Assembly (NCBI GenBank): GCA_050249535.1
Contig: JBFWQI010000014.1
Location: 62,001-126,000 of the forward strand
DNA length: 64,000 bases
From: JADJXM01 sp937967285
Lineage (GTDB): Bacteria > Acidobacteriota > Blastocatellia > RBC074
Direction of reading: 5' to 3'
In this document: piece after piece, positions 42,243 to 54,260 of the stretch
Numbering within the stretch: position 1 is the stretch's first letter
Layout of the letters: every line of letters begins with the position of its first letter
Program-made: the position numbers and the translations under genes
Notes under the pieces: generated by a model
Database searches by the model: none
What the model was told of the DNA's origin: nothing
The model's input: only the letters and a program-made list of their open reading frames with translations

Positions 42243-42337
42243 ATTTCGCCAGGAACTTAATGCAAGGTCGGGACGTTATTATGCGTGGATGAGCGGCGGG
42301 CAAATGCGGCGCTCAGACCTGTGGAGGCAGGCTTGAT

Positions 42338-42511
42338 ATGAATACAATATTATGGACGGCTGCGGTGATTCTCGATATCTTCGCGATATCGGACGTCATG
42401 CGCTCATCGAGGGACTGGGCGACCAAGGCGGTTTTACTGGCAATTATTCTGCTGCTGCCTTTTATCGGCGCAGGCCTCTATCTGTTCGCATTCCGCGACA
42501 AGAGCAACTGA
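42338..42511 (+). CDS. Small PLDc_N-like membrane protein
   Basis: 57 residues with GGAGG (42323-42327) at a workable distance before ATG 42338. Two membrane segments are seen: TILWTAAVILDIFAISDV (about 3-20) and AVLLAIILLLPFIGAGLYLF (about 31-50). They are separated by a charged turn (MRSSRDWATK) and end FRDKSN. The LPFIGAGLYLF segment and overall layout match the PLDc_N domain, the two-helix membrane anchor of cardiolipin synthases, which also occurs alone in bacteria with unknown role. It is followed closely by the convergent D-aminoacylase gene. Confidence 0.75.
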   Translation: MNTILWTAAVILDIFAISDVMRSSRDWATKAVLLAIILLLPFIGAGLYLFAFRDKSN

Positions 42512-42561
42512 AACGGAGATAAGACCGATTGAAACTCCCTCTCCCCTGCCCCCTGAATTGA

Positions 42562-44064
42562 TCAGCGTCCGACCACCTTTCCCGGTCGAGCGGATGCCGT
42601 TTTCCCCCCGTCGATCACCAATTCGCCGTTGACCATCACAGAATTCATGCCGACCGGTTCCAGTTCAGGTCTGGTCATGGTCGATCTGTCGATGACCCGC
42701 CGCCGGTCGAAGACGACAATGTCCGCCATCATTCCCGCCTTGATCACGCCTCTGTCACCGAGACCGGCGCGGGCGGCCGGAAGCGAGGTCATCTTGCGAA
42801 TCGCCTCTTCCAGCGAAAGCCACTTCAGCTCACGGACGAAACGACCGATGACGCGCGGATAGGTGCCGGTTCCGCGCGGGTGGCGCATTCCGATGCCTCC
42901 GTCGCTGGCGACCATGACCCATGGCTGGCGGTAGAAGGTCCTGATATCCGGTTCGATCATCGACCGGCAGACGACGCCCGCGCCGCCGTCCCTGACGATC
43001 CGGATGTAGACGTCGACTTCGGAGGCGCCGGTCTCAGCGGCGATCCGGTCGAGAGTCTTGCCGTTGAACTCGGGATGGGCGGAGCAGCTTGTGACGAGCA
43101 CATTCTTTCCACCGCCGACGTCATCGAGTCCCTTGCGGACCATGACCGGATCGTCATGTCTGCGCGAGGGGACGAGCACGGTGATCGTGGAGGCCCATGC
43201 ATCGTAGGGGTAACAATCCGCGGTCACATCGACTCCGCTTCGTCGCGCGTCCTCGATGAGTTTGACGACCTGGTCCGCCTTCCCCCAGACTCCGACCGTC
43301 CCGAGCTTGATGTGCGATATCTGGACCGGCAGACCAGCCTCGCGCCCGATCCGGATCGCCTCCCGGAAAGCGTCCATGGCCAGATCGGCCTCGTCGCGGA
43401 CGTGGCTCATATAGATTCCGTTGTGACGCGCGGCGACTTTCGCAAGAGCGATTACCTCCTCAGTCGTGGCGGGATTTCCCATGTCGTACTCGAGCCCCGA
43501 TGAGAGACCGATCGCTCCATCCTTCATGCCCTGATCGACCAGTTCGGACATCCGGGAGATCTCTTCGGCGGTCGCGTGGCGCTTGAAATCATCTCCCATA
43601 ACCCGCCGGCGGACTGTCGCGTGTCCGACAAAGGCGAGAACATTGACCGCCGAACCCTTCTGCTCGATCTGCCTGAAGTAATCCGAGATCGGGAACGGCG
43701 AGGAGCCGTCCGGGCCGACGGCCAGCGTCGTGATGCCCTGAAGCGTCTGGCTGCGCGCTTCGGGATCGGTCAGCAACCCGCGCTCGGAATGGTTATGGAG
43801 ATCGATGAATCCGGGCGCGACGACCTGCCCGCGCGCATCGATGATCCGCTCGGCCGGCAGAGGTTTGAGACGTCCGACCTCGATGATCTTCATCCCCTCG
43901 ACCCTGACGTCCGCCCTTCGCGCCGGCGAGCCCGTGCCGTCGATGACCATTCCTCCTGAGATCAGGACGGTCCCGGGTCGAGGCTCCTGCCCGCTGCCCG
44001 TGAACCAGTGCCCCGTCATCATCAGACCGGCGCAAATCAGCGCCGAAAGGACTGCTCTTCGCAT
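42562..44064 (-). CDS. N-acyl-D-amino-acid deacylase (D-aminoacylase-type amidohydrolase), exported
   Basis: A 500-residue amidohydrolase. ATG 44064 follows GGGGGATC, and residues 1-26 look like a signal peptide (MRRAVLSALICAGLMMTGHW...). The domain starts VLISGGMVIDGTGSPARRADV. The metal motif is PGFIDLHNHSE (His90, His92), with GLSSGLEYDMG, MSHVRDEAD, ISHIKLG and MVASDGGIGMRHPRGTGTYPRVIGR typical of the D-aminoacylase branch. These enzymes remove acyl groups from D-amino acids, for example from cell-wall or secondary peptides. With secreted peptidases in the window, peptide scavenging is plausible. It is divergent from the PPOX gene. Confidence 0.88.
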   Translation of the reverse strand: MRRAVLSALICAGLMMTGHWFTGSGQEPRPGTVLISGGMVIDGTGSPARRADVRVEGMKIIEVGRLKPLPAERIIDARGQVVAPGFIDLHNHSERGLLTDPEARSQTLQGITTLAVGPDGSSPFPISDYFRQIEQKGSAVNVLAFVGHATVRRRVMGDDFKRHATAEEISRMSELVDQGMKDGAIGLSSGLEYDMGNPATTEEVIALAKVAARHNGIYMSHVRDEADLAMDAFREAIRIGREAGLPVQISHIKLGTVGVWGKADQVVKLIEDARRSGVDVTADCYPYDAWASTITVLVPSRRHDDPVMVRKGLDDVGGGKNVLVTSCSAHPEFNGKTLDRIAAETGASEVDVYIRIVRDGGAGVVCRSMIEPDIRTFYRQPWVMVASDGGIGMRHPRGTGTYPRVIGRFVRELKWLSLEEAIRKMTSLPAARAGLGDRGVIKAGMMADIVVFDRRRVIDRSTMTRPELEPVGMNSVMVNGELVIDGGKTASARPGKVVGR

Positions 44065-44206
44065 ATCGATCCCCCTTCATTTTTCAGGACAACTGACTAA
44101 CCCGGTTTCGCCATGTTACGATTTATTCAATCACAGTTATTTTTCGTACAGTCCGGATACCGGTAGAGTGAGATAAATGTTCGTCTAACTTTGACTGGAG
44201 AAAGAT

Positions 44207-44584
44207 ATGACAGGCAGCCGATCATCGCAATTCACCGATCAGAAGTATCTCAACCTCGAGAGCTTTCGACGGAACGGACAGGGAGTCCGGACGCCGATCT
44301 GGTTCGCGGAAGAGAACGGCGTCTTTTACGCCTACACGCTGGCCGATTCATTCAAAGTGAAGAGGATACGCAACAATCAGCGGGTCAGAATCGCGCCGTG
44401 CGACGTCAGGGGAAACGTGACCGGGGACTGGATCGAAGCCAGAGCCCGGATTCTGGACCCCGCCGACGACCCGGCTGTCCACCGGCTGCTCAATAAAAAA
44501 TACGGACTGATCAAGAGGATTTTCGACGTCTTCAACATGCTCCGTGGCGGCGGCAGAGTATCGCTTGCGATCGAGCCGACCTGA
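44207..44584 (+). CDS. PPOX-class, probable F420-dependent oxidoreductase
   Basis: 125 residues, ATG 44207 behind GGAGAAAG. It has the split-barrel flavin/deazaflavin fold: YLNLESFRRNGQGVRTPIWFAEENGVFYAYTLADSFKVKRIRNNQRVRIAPCDVRGN matches the PPOX class, F420-dependent group (related to Rv2061c) rather than true pyridoxamine phosphate oxidase. It reduces or binds an unknown small molecule with F420 or FMN. No F420 synthesis genes are in the window. It is 73 bp upstream of egtD on the same strand and may be cotranscribed with it. Confidence 0.85.
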   Translation: MTGSRSSQFTDQKYLNLESFRRNGQGVRTPIWFAEENGVFYAYTLADSFKVKRIRNNQRVRIAPCDVRGNVTGDWIEARARILDPADDPAVHRLLNKKYGLIKRIFDVFNMLRGGGRVSLAIEPT

Positions 44585-44657
44585 CCGGCCCTCGAGATTG
44601 TCGAATAATCCCGGCGAGCCCTTCGTCAGAACCGTACAGGAATCACAGGGAGGTAAG

Positions 44658-46583
<1,926 letters not shown>

Positions 46584-46648
46584 AGCGCGCCGGGTGAATC
46601 GGTTCCCCTGCCGCTTTCGGAACCTGAGTTAACGAATCGGCCGGCAAG

Positions 46649-47338
46649 CTATCGCGAGACTCGCAGATCGGTGAAATGGGCAACCGTGCCGGGGCCGATC
46701 CAAAGCGCGATAGCGCCCCGCGTCTCTCCCATCTTGAGGTCATTGACGATCAGTGTCGGTTGCGACGCACCGTGAACGAAGAGCCGCGCCTTCGATCCGT
46801 TGACCTCTACTCTGACTTTTGTCCACTCTCCCGGAACCAGATCGACATAACTCTCATACTTTTCGGGGAACTCCTTGCGCAGTCGCTCCCACGGATAATC
46901 AGGATGAGATATGTACTGTGCCGAGTGATTTCGCCTCACCTGGTCATCGGCTCTGCCGTTTGTCGGGCGAAGATAAAAGCACTCGAACCTCTTCCCGTCA
47001 TCGACGACATGAAAAGCGATGCCGACAAATCCGCGAGCCTGGGGGCCGGCATTCGGTCCGGTCTCGCCCGACAACTCGAGCTCGATCACGCCATCCTGAA
47101 AAACCGGCTCCGGCAGGATAACCATGCTGTCGACAAGACCTGACCGGCGCGCGGTCTGATCCGTGACACGGAGAGCCTTTCGCCCCCTGTATTCACCGAA
47201 ATCCGCTTTGACGTTATGCTGCTTCATCCTGCTGACGTCTCGCAGCGAGACATCCTGCCGCTGAATCACGGATGAACCCCATCCCCCACTGAGAAGAATG
47301 AGCGAAAAAACTGAAAGAACACCGGATAAAACTGTCAT
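46649..47338 (-). CDS. Exported protein with a concanavalin-like (DUF1080/LamG-type) fold
   Basis: 229 residues. The ATG at 47338 follows GGAGATAGTC; an in-frame ATG at 47350 is the alternative. A signal peptide is evident (MTVLSGVLSVFSLILLSGGW). The rest is beta-rich: ILPEPVFQDGVIELELSGETG, FVGIAFHVVDDGKRFECFYLRPTNG, GEWTKVRVEVNGSKARLFVHG and AIALWIGPGTVAHFTDLRV. This is the pattern of DUF1080 (3-keto-disaccharide hydrolase-like) or LamG jelly-rolls. A sugar-binding or sugar-cleaving role is plausible but unproven. It probably forms a unit with the DUF547 gene downstream. Confidence 0.75.
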   Translation of the reverse strand: MTVLSGVLSVFSLILLSGGWGSSVIQRQDVSLRDVSRMKQHNVKADFGEYRGRKALRVTDQTARRSGLVDSMVILPEPVFQDGVIELELSGETGPNAGPQARGFVGIAFHVVDDGKRFECFYLRPTNGRADDQVRRNHSAQYISHPDYPWERLRKEFPEKYESYVDLVPGEWTKVRVEVNGSKARLFVHGASQPTLIVNDLKMGETRGAIALWIGPGTVAHFTDLRVSR

Positions 47339-47494
47339 GACTATCTCCATCGAATCGCCGGAGCATAAATTGGTTAATATCCATCTCCGGCCCGTCACCT
47401 GGAATCTTATCAGGAATTGTCTATGCTCTCTCCCGAACAATATAATCATAATGAAATATCCAAACTGTACGGCCGGCTACGTTCAAGAATAATC

Positions 47495-48169
47495 GTGCGC
47501 TTTTCGATCATCATTCCGACACTCAACGAAGGACCGACTCTGAGGGAGCTCGCGGCCTGTCTGGCGGAATTGCACGGAGATTTCGAGGTGATCCTGGCGG
47601 ACGGAGGAAGCGAAGACTCGACGGTACAAATCGCCAGAGGAATCGGCTGGAAAGTGGTTGATTCGCCCCGGGGACGCGGGCAGCAGATGAACAGAGGGGC
47701 CGGGCCGGCGACCGGCGAGATACTGCTCTTTCTGCATGCGGATACCCGACTGCCGTTCGATGCTCTCGGCGCGATCGAAGAGGCTCTCAGAGATGAAACA
47801 GCAGGCGGAGGAAATTTCAGCCTGCGTTTCGACGGATCGAGCCGTGAGGCGCGGCTGCTGACGCGAATCTATCCGCTGCTCAGGCTCTTCGGAATGTGCT
47901 ATGGGGATTCGGCGATCTTCGTCCGGCGCGAGATCTTCGAACGAATCGGCGGATATCGGGAATTCCCGCTCTTCGAGGACGTCGATCTGTTCAAGCGACT
48001 GAAGAAAACCGGGCGGTTTGTGCGTCTGCCTGTCTTTGCGACGACGTCATCGCGCCGGTTCGAGGGCCGTTTCGTCAGGACCTTCGCGCTCTGGTCGATG
48101 CTTCAGGCGCTTTACTGGATCGGAGTCCCTCCCGAACGGCTCAACCGCCTCTACCGCCCGCTTCGTTGA
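47495..48169 (+). CDS. Family 2 glycosyltransferase of the TIGR04283 type
   Basis: 224 residues from GTG 47495, chosen because the family begins at MRFSIIIPTLNEGPTL; in-frame ATGs up to 47417 would add an unrelated leader, and no strong ribosome binding site separates the options. The nucleotide-sugar motif is EVILADGGSEDSTVQIA, with GRGQQMNRGAGPATGEILLFLHADTRLP and GMCYGDSAIFVRREIFERIGGYREFPLFEDVDLFKRLKKTG. TIGR04283 members are named for arsenosugar biosynthesis, but that role is supported only where they sit with arsM-type genes. Here arsM is about 38 kb away, so I treat the substrate as unknown. It is followed by MITE-like copy 2. Confidence 0.82.
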   Translation: MRFSIIIPTLNEGPTLRELAACLAELHGDFEVILADGGSEDSTVQIARGIGWKVVDSPRGRGQQMNRGAGPATGEILLFLHADTRLPFDALGAIEEALRDETAGGGNFSLRFDGSSREARLLTRIYPLLRLFGMCYGDSAIFVRREIFERIGGYREFPLFEDVDLFKRLKKTGRFVRLPVFATTSSRRFEGRFVRTFALWSMLQALYWIGVPPERLNRLYRPLR

Positions 48170-48175
48170 ATCCTG

Positions 48176-48419
48176 GTAACTGCTCAGCCGCGGAGCGGCT
48201 GCCGAATTTAGCCGTGTCGTTCACGGCACGGACAGCATTCGTATATAAATTCCCGTCGCGTGAGCGACGGCTGATATCAATCGTCGCTCACGCGACGAAA
48301 TAATAAAAAAATATAGCTTACCCGGGGTTTCGCTCGGCCTGCGGCCTCGCTTCACCCCGGGCTAAACTCTGTCGCCCGCTCCGCGGGCTTAGGCCCGCCA
48401 CCGGGGGCTGAGCAGTTAC
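48176..48419. mobile_element. Non-autonomous inverted-repeat element (MITE-like), copy 2
   Basis: 244 bp with perfect 14-bp terminal inverted repeats GTAACTGCTCAGCC and GGCTGAGCAGTTAC. The flanks are GAATCCTG on the left (48168-48175) and GAATCCTA on the right (48420-48427), an 8-bp target duplication with one change. It is very similar along its length to copy 1 (32284-32517), including the hairpins CGTCGCGTGAGCGACGG and CCCGGGGTTTCGC...CCCCGGG. It has no open frame. It lies between the convergent glycosyltransferase and coaA genes. Confidence 0.9.
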
Positions 48420-48424
48420 GAATC

Positions 48425-49360
<936 letters not shown>

Positions 49361-49371
49361 CTTTTTTATTA

Positions 49372-50778
<1,407 letters not shown>

Positions 50779-50859
50779 GGCGCTCCCGTGAACAAATCGA
50801 GAAGTTACAATCGAGATTCGGCCGGCGGGATACGCAAGAACGCATCCCGCCGGCCCGCG

Positions 50860-53778
50860 TCATCTGACGATGACATAGATGACGGACGGCTCGCTCGATG
50901 ATGAAGTGCCGGTTGCGATCGCCCTGTAGCGGAACGAATCTATGCCGCTGAAATTGGCGGTGGGCGTGTAAACCAGATTCGGCAGCAGTCCGCTGATCGC
51001 TCCCGCGGAAGGCGAGGAGAGCAGGACCAGCGTCAGCGCCCGGTTGAGCGGATCGCTTCCGGTGAGAGTGAAATTGACCGGCGAGGCGCGAGCCGTCACG
51101 AGGCTCAAGTCATTCGCCGTCGGAGCATTCGTCGGCGGCCTCCTGACGCGCACCGCCAGACTGAAGATGTACTTCAGCCCCGCCCCGTTCGTCGCAGTGA
51201 TGTAGACGGTGTACTCGCCCACGCTGTTGGCCGGCGGTGAAAGCCGCAGCGTGTAGAGGTCTCCTCCCTGCGGAATGACCGATGCGAAGCTCTGACCCGA
51301 TGCCGTAACGGTGATCGCCTGCCCCGCGCCGGGCTGGCTGTCCGCGAGAAAGCTGAAATCCAGCGTCTGGCTTTCATTGACGGTCAGACGCGGAGGCGCG
51401 ACGACCAGCGGCTGATCCGGCGTCAGCCGGCCGGGCATAACGATGTCGTCGCTGAGATCGATATTGTTGCCGGTCGTGATACTGATCGGCCCACGCTCGG
51501 TTCGATCGATCTGGCGATCGGGACGCATGTAGCTGACTTCGATGCTGACTGTGTCGCCGGTCTTAATCACCGGAACATCGTCCAGTTGGAATCTGCCGTC
51601 ATCGTCGGTCAGTGCATACTGGCCGCGGGTCTGAACGATCGCTTTCGTCACCGGCACGCCGTCGCTGCCGACGACGCGCCCGCGGATCCTGATCGTCGGG
51701 TAGAGCGGCGATGCGAAATAGAGCGTAGTCTGCCTGACACGACTCTGCTGGGTGTTGAATTCGGTCGCCTCGATCTTGTTGTTCTGACCTAACCGGCCCG
51801 TGCCGATCTCGATGAAAGTGCCGATCGTCGGGGAATCCGGCGTCGCCGTCGTCGGCTGATCGAAGCGAAACAGTTTGATCGTCACGCCGGAGGGGATGTT
51901 GTCCAGATTCGGCAGCCTGAGAGTCCCTCCCGGAGACATGACCGCCCCGAACGGAGACAACTGAGTCACGGCGGTGCTGAAATAACCGGCCGGCATCTGC
52001 CCCGGCACGCGGCCCGGATCGAGCAGCGTGCTGGTCAGCGTCGAGGTGAACGCCCCCGGCGGCTGCGAGACCGTGCACCCGTCAGGCAACCCGAAATCGG
52101 GGACCGTGGAATTGTTTCCGGTCGGCGTCATCGCTCCGCCGTTCTGTCCCGCATTGACCGGCAATGAGTTCTGACTGTTCGACTGGACCGATTTCAACTC
52201 GATCGGATTTCTGATCTGGTTGTCGCGCCCGGCTGTGACGGCCACCTTGAGAGTCCGCGACGGATACGGAACCGGCGTGTTGACGGCGCGGATCTCAAGA
52301 ACCTGCACTCCCGGCGTGGCGTCCGCCAGCACGAATGATCCGTCCGCGCCGGTATTCTGAGTGATGAACTGGCCCGATGTCGTCGAGACTCTGACGGTCA
52401 CATTTGCCACGGGTCGCCTTCCCGTCTGCCCGTTGGTTTGCGTGAAAACCTCCTCGACGAATCCGCTGACGGATGTCCGCAATGACAGGCTCGCTGCGCT
52501 TTCGGCTTCCCCGCCCGATGTTTTGACCTTCACCTTGCCCGTCGCCGATCCGAACGGGACACGCGCCTGAATCAGCGTCGATGTCACCGAAGTGACCAGA
52601 GCGGCGACGCTCCTGCCCTGCCCGTCCTCGAGCAGCACCCGCGTGTCGGACGGTAAGGTCGAGAACCCCGCGCCGGCGATCGTGAACGTGTCGCCGGCCA
52701 GCGCCGTTCCCGGATTGATCGATCCGATCGAAGGAGAACCTCCGGGCGGCGTCGGAGTCGGCGTTGGCGTTGGCGTCGGCGTCGGTGTCGGCGTCGGTGT
52801 CGGCGTTGGTGTCGGCGTTGGCGTCGGCGTTGGCGTCGGCGTTGGTGTCGGCGTTGGTGTCGGCGTCGGCGTCGGTGTTGGTGTCGGCGTCGGCGTCGGT
52901 GTTGGTGTCGGCGTTGGCGTCGGTGTTGGCGTCGGCGTTGGTGTTGGCGTCGGCGTCGGTGTTGGCGTCGGCGTCGGTGTCGGCGGAGGTGTACCGCCGA
53001 AATTCAGCGTAAAAGTGTTCGAGAATATAGATGTTTCGACGCGGACTCTCACATTGAGTTGTCCTCGCCCTGAGAATGCCGGCAGGAGTTCGACGTTGAG
53101 CTGATCGAGGCCGACGAAACCTGGAGCTTCGCCGATGAATGTCGGAGTGAGCTCCGTCTGGTCGACGATCACCCTGGTCGAGACGGGAGCGTTCCTGACG
53201 CCGCACAGATAGAGGGCGAGGAAGAGCCGGTCGCCGGCGAAGTCGAGAACGCCGGATGCGCTTTCGAGGATCTGCGATCCGTCAGATTTGACTCGGACAA
53301 TCAGCGCCGCGGGAGCGCCGGCTCCGCTGGCATTGGCCGTGAAGACGGCCGGAGCGGCAACGGCTATCTCGACCGTTCCGTTCGAGACTACTCCATTGCC
53401 GGCCGCGATCTGAACCGTCGCCTGTCCGAGCGGAGTGTTCGCCGGAATCAGAAAATTGACCTGCCCCGGAGAGACGAAGAAGATCCCCGTCAGCACGCCG
53501 TTGACGCGGACGGTCGTCCCGCCCAGAACGGTCGGCAGCGGGAGCCCGACTGCTACCTCAGTACCCGTCGCGAGATTGGTCCCATAAGCCGCGGCGATGC
53601 CGCTTGGAGTCAGCGGCGCCGCATAACTCGCCGCCGAGACGGTCGTCACGGCATTCTGCCCGGCCACTTTCCATAACTGCGGCGCCCAGAAGAGCGCCGT
53701 TATTACCAGTGTTATGGATGTCACGAGAAGCGTGAATCTCAGTCTCCTTAACCCGCTCAGCACTTGAGTTAATATCAT
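50860..53778 (-). CDS. Large secreted multidomain protein: TIGR03437-like domain, (Thr-Pro)n linker, IPT/TIG and cadherin-like domains
   Basis: 972 residues from ATG 53778 behind GGGGGAT, with a signal anchor or peptide (LRRLRFTLLVTSITLVITALFW). Residues about 40-260 resemble the TIGR03437 domain family of acidobacterial surface proteins (VSAASYAAPLTPSGIAAAYGTNLA). Residues 263-344 are about 40 Thr-Pro repeats. An IPT/TIG domain follows (SIGSINPGTALAGDTFTIAGAGF), then two carboxypeptidase-regulatory-like domains (NVTVRVSTTSGQF..., IRGRVVGSDGVPVTKAIV). The C-terminus is cadherin-like/Big_9-like (NFTLTGSDPLNRALTL, YTPTANFSGIDSFRY). It is probably a surface adhesion or matrix protein. The TP stretch is a 6-bp-period minisatellite that may vary in length. 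Confidence 0.88.
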   Translation of the reverse strand: MILTQVLSGLRRLRFTLLVTSITLVITALFWAPQLWKVAGQNAVTTVSAASYAAPLTPSGIAAAYGTNLATGTEVAVGLPLPTVLGGTTVRVNGVLTGIFFVSPGQVNFLIPANTPLGQATVQIAAGNGVVSNGTVEIAVAAPAVFTANASGAGAPAALIVRVKSDGSQILESASGVLDFAGDRLFLALYLCGVRNAPVSTRVIVDQTELTPTFIGEAPGFVGLDQLNVELLPAFSGRGQLNVRVRVETSIFSNTFTLNFGGTPPPTPTPTPTPTPTPTPTPTPTPTPTPTPTPTPTPTPTPTPTPTPTPTPTPTPTPTPTPTPTPTPTPTPTPTPTPTPTPTPPGGSPSIGSINPGTALAGDTFTIAGAGFSTLPSDTRVLLEDGQGRSVAALVTSVTSTLIQARVPFGSATGKVKVKTSGGEAESAASLSLRTSVSGFVEEVFTQTNGQTGRRPVANVTVRVSTTSGQFITQNTGADGSFVLADATPGVQVLEIRAVNTPVPYPSRTLKVAVTAGRDNQIRNPIELKSVQSNSQNSLPVNAGQNGGAMTPTGNNSTVPDFGLPDGCTVSQPPGAFTSTLTSTLLDPGRVPGQMPAGYFSTAVTQLSPFGAVMSPGGTLRLPNLDNIPSGVTIKLFRFDQPTTATPDSPTIGTFIEIGTGRLGQNNKIEATEFNTQQSRVRQTTLYFASPLYPTIRIRGRVVGSDGVPVTKAIVQTRGQYALTDDDGRFQLDDVPVIKTGDTVSIEVSYMRPDRQIDRTERGPISITTGNNIDLSDDIVMPGRLTPDQPLVVAPPRLTVNESQTLDFSFLADSQPGAGQAITVTASGQSFASVIPQGGDLYTLRLSPPANSVGEYTVYITATNGAGLKYIFSLAVRVRRPPTNAPTANDLSLVTARASPVNFTLTGSDPLNRALTLVLLSSPSAGAISGLLPNLVYTPTANFSGIDSFRYRAIATGTSSSSEPSVIYVIVR
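52746..52985. repeat. 6-bp-period minisatellite encoding (Thr-Pro)n
   Basis: About 40 tandem copies of a GGYGTN/GTYGGN-type hexamer on the plus strand, read on the minus strand as Thr-Pro codons of the large secreted protein. Silent third-position changes vary between units while the TP reading is kept. Because 6 is a multiple of 3, gain or loss of units never shifts the frame. Confidence 0.92.
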
Positions 53779-54117
53779 CAGTATCCCCCGGATAATCACC
53801 GCTCGATCGGCGACTGGTCGCGAGTCCGGACTCATCTTCATCGAGTCGTCGACGAACCGTCGCCCGTATTGACATCTGCGAGATATTTGCTTATTTCCGT
53901 GATCGCGTAATGCGCGCTTTGAAAGAACCTGCTCACTTGCCAGGTCAAAAATGCAAGATATGAGGTCTGGTATCGGTATCAAAACACACCCGGAACCAAA
54001 GTGCAATTTCGGTTTCAGGGAATCATCAGCGGTAACGCCCATGGAACCTGAGTTCCTGCAAGCCAGACCCAGCGGACGGTCCTGGCATTGTAACGGCTGC
54101 CTCATTGATGGAAATAT
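53779..54117. other. Non-coding stretch upstream of the large secreted protein
   Basis: About 340 bp before the AACGCCAAG-type repeat. It should hold the promoter of the gene at 50860-53778. I see no gene, known RNA or consensus promoter in it. Confidence 0.4.
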
Positions 54118-54260
54118 TAAAGACGCCAAACCGCCAAGATGGCCAAGATGGAATCAAGTAAGGGCTGCTGTTTCCTCCATCTCGGCGATTTAAAATGGAT
54201 TAAATCGGGCACTTCATTGCTTCAATAAATCTTGGCAGCCTTGGCGGCTTGGCGTCTATT
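54118..54260. repeat. AACGCCAAG-type inverted repeat, copy 2
   Basis: AGACGCCAAACCGCCAAGAT...GGCCAAG (54121-54150) faces AATCTTGGCAGCCTTGGCGGCTTGGCGTCT (54228-54257, given here only as the two arm ends AATCTTGGC and TTGGCGTCT). The ends are shared with the repeat at 19967-20113. The TAG stop codon of the DUF5107 gene (54256-54258) straddles the right edge, with its last two bases in the repeat. Confidence 0.75.

Noticed and set aside
47495..48169. Arsenosugar biosynthesis locus, suggested by the TIGR04283 family name
   Set aside because: arsM and arsR are about 38 kb away and no other arsenosugar genes are adjacent; the family name alone is not evidence.
52592..53104. A plus-strand frame with a Gly-Val repeat protein
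   Set aside because: It is only the opposite strand of the Thr-Pro minisatellite; no start signal or other domain supports it.
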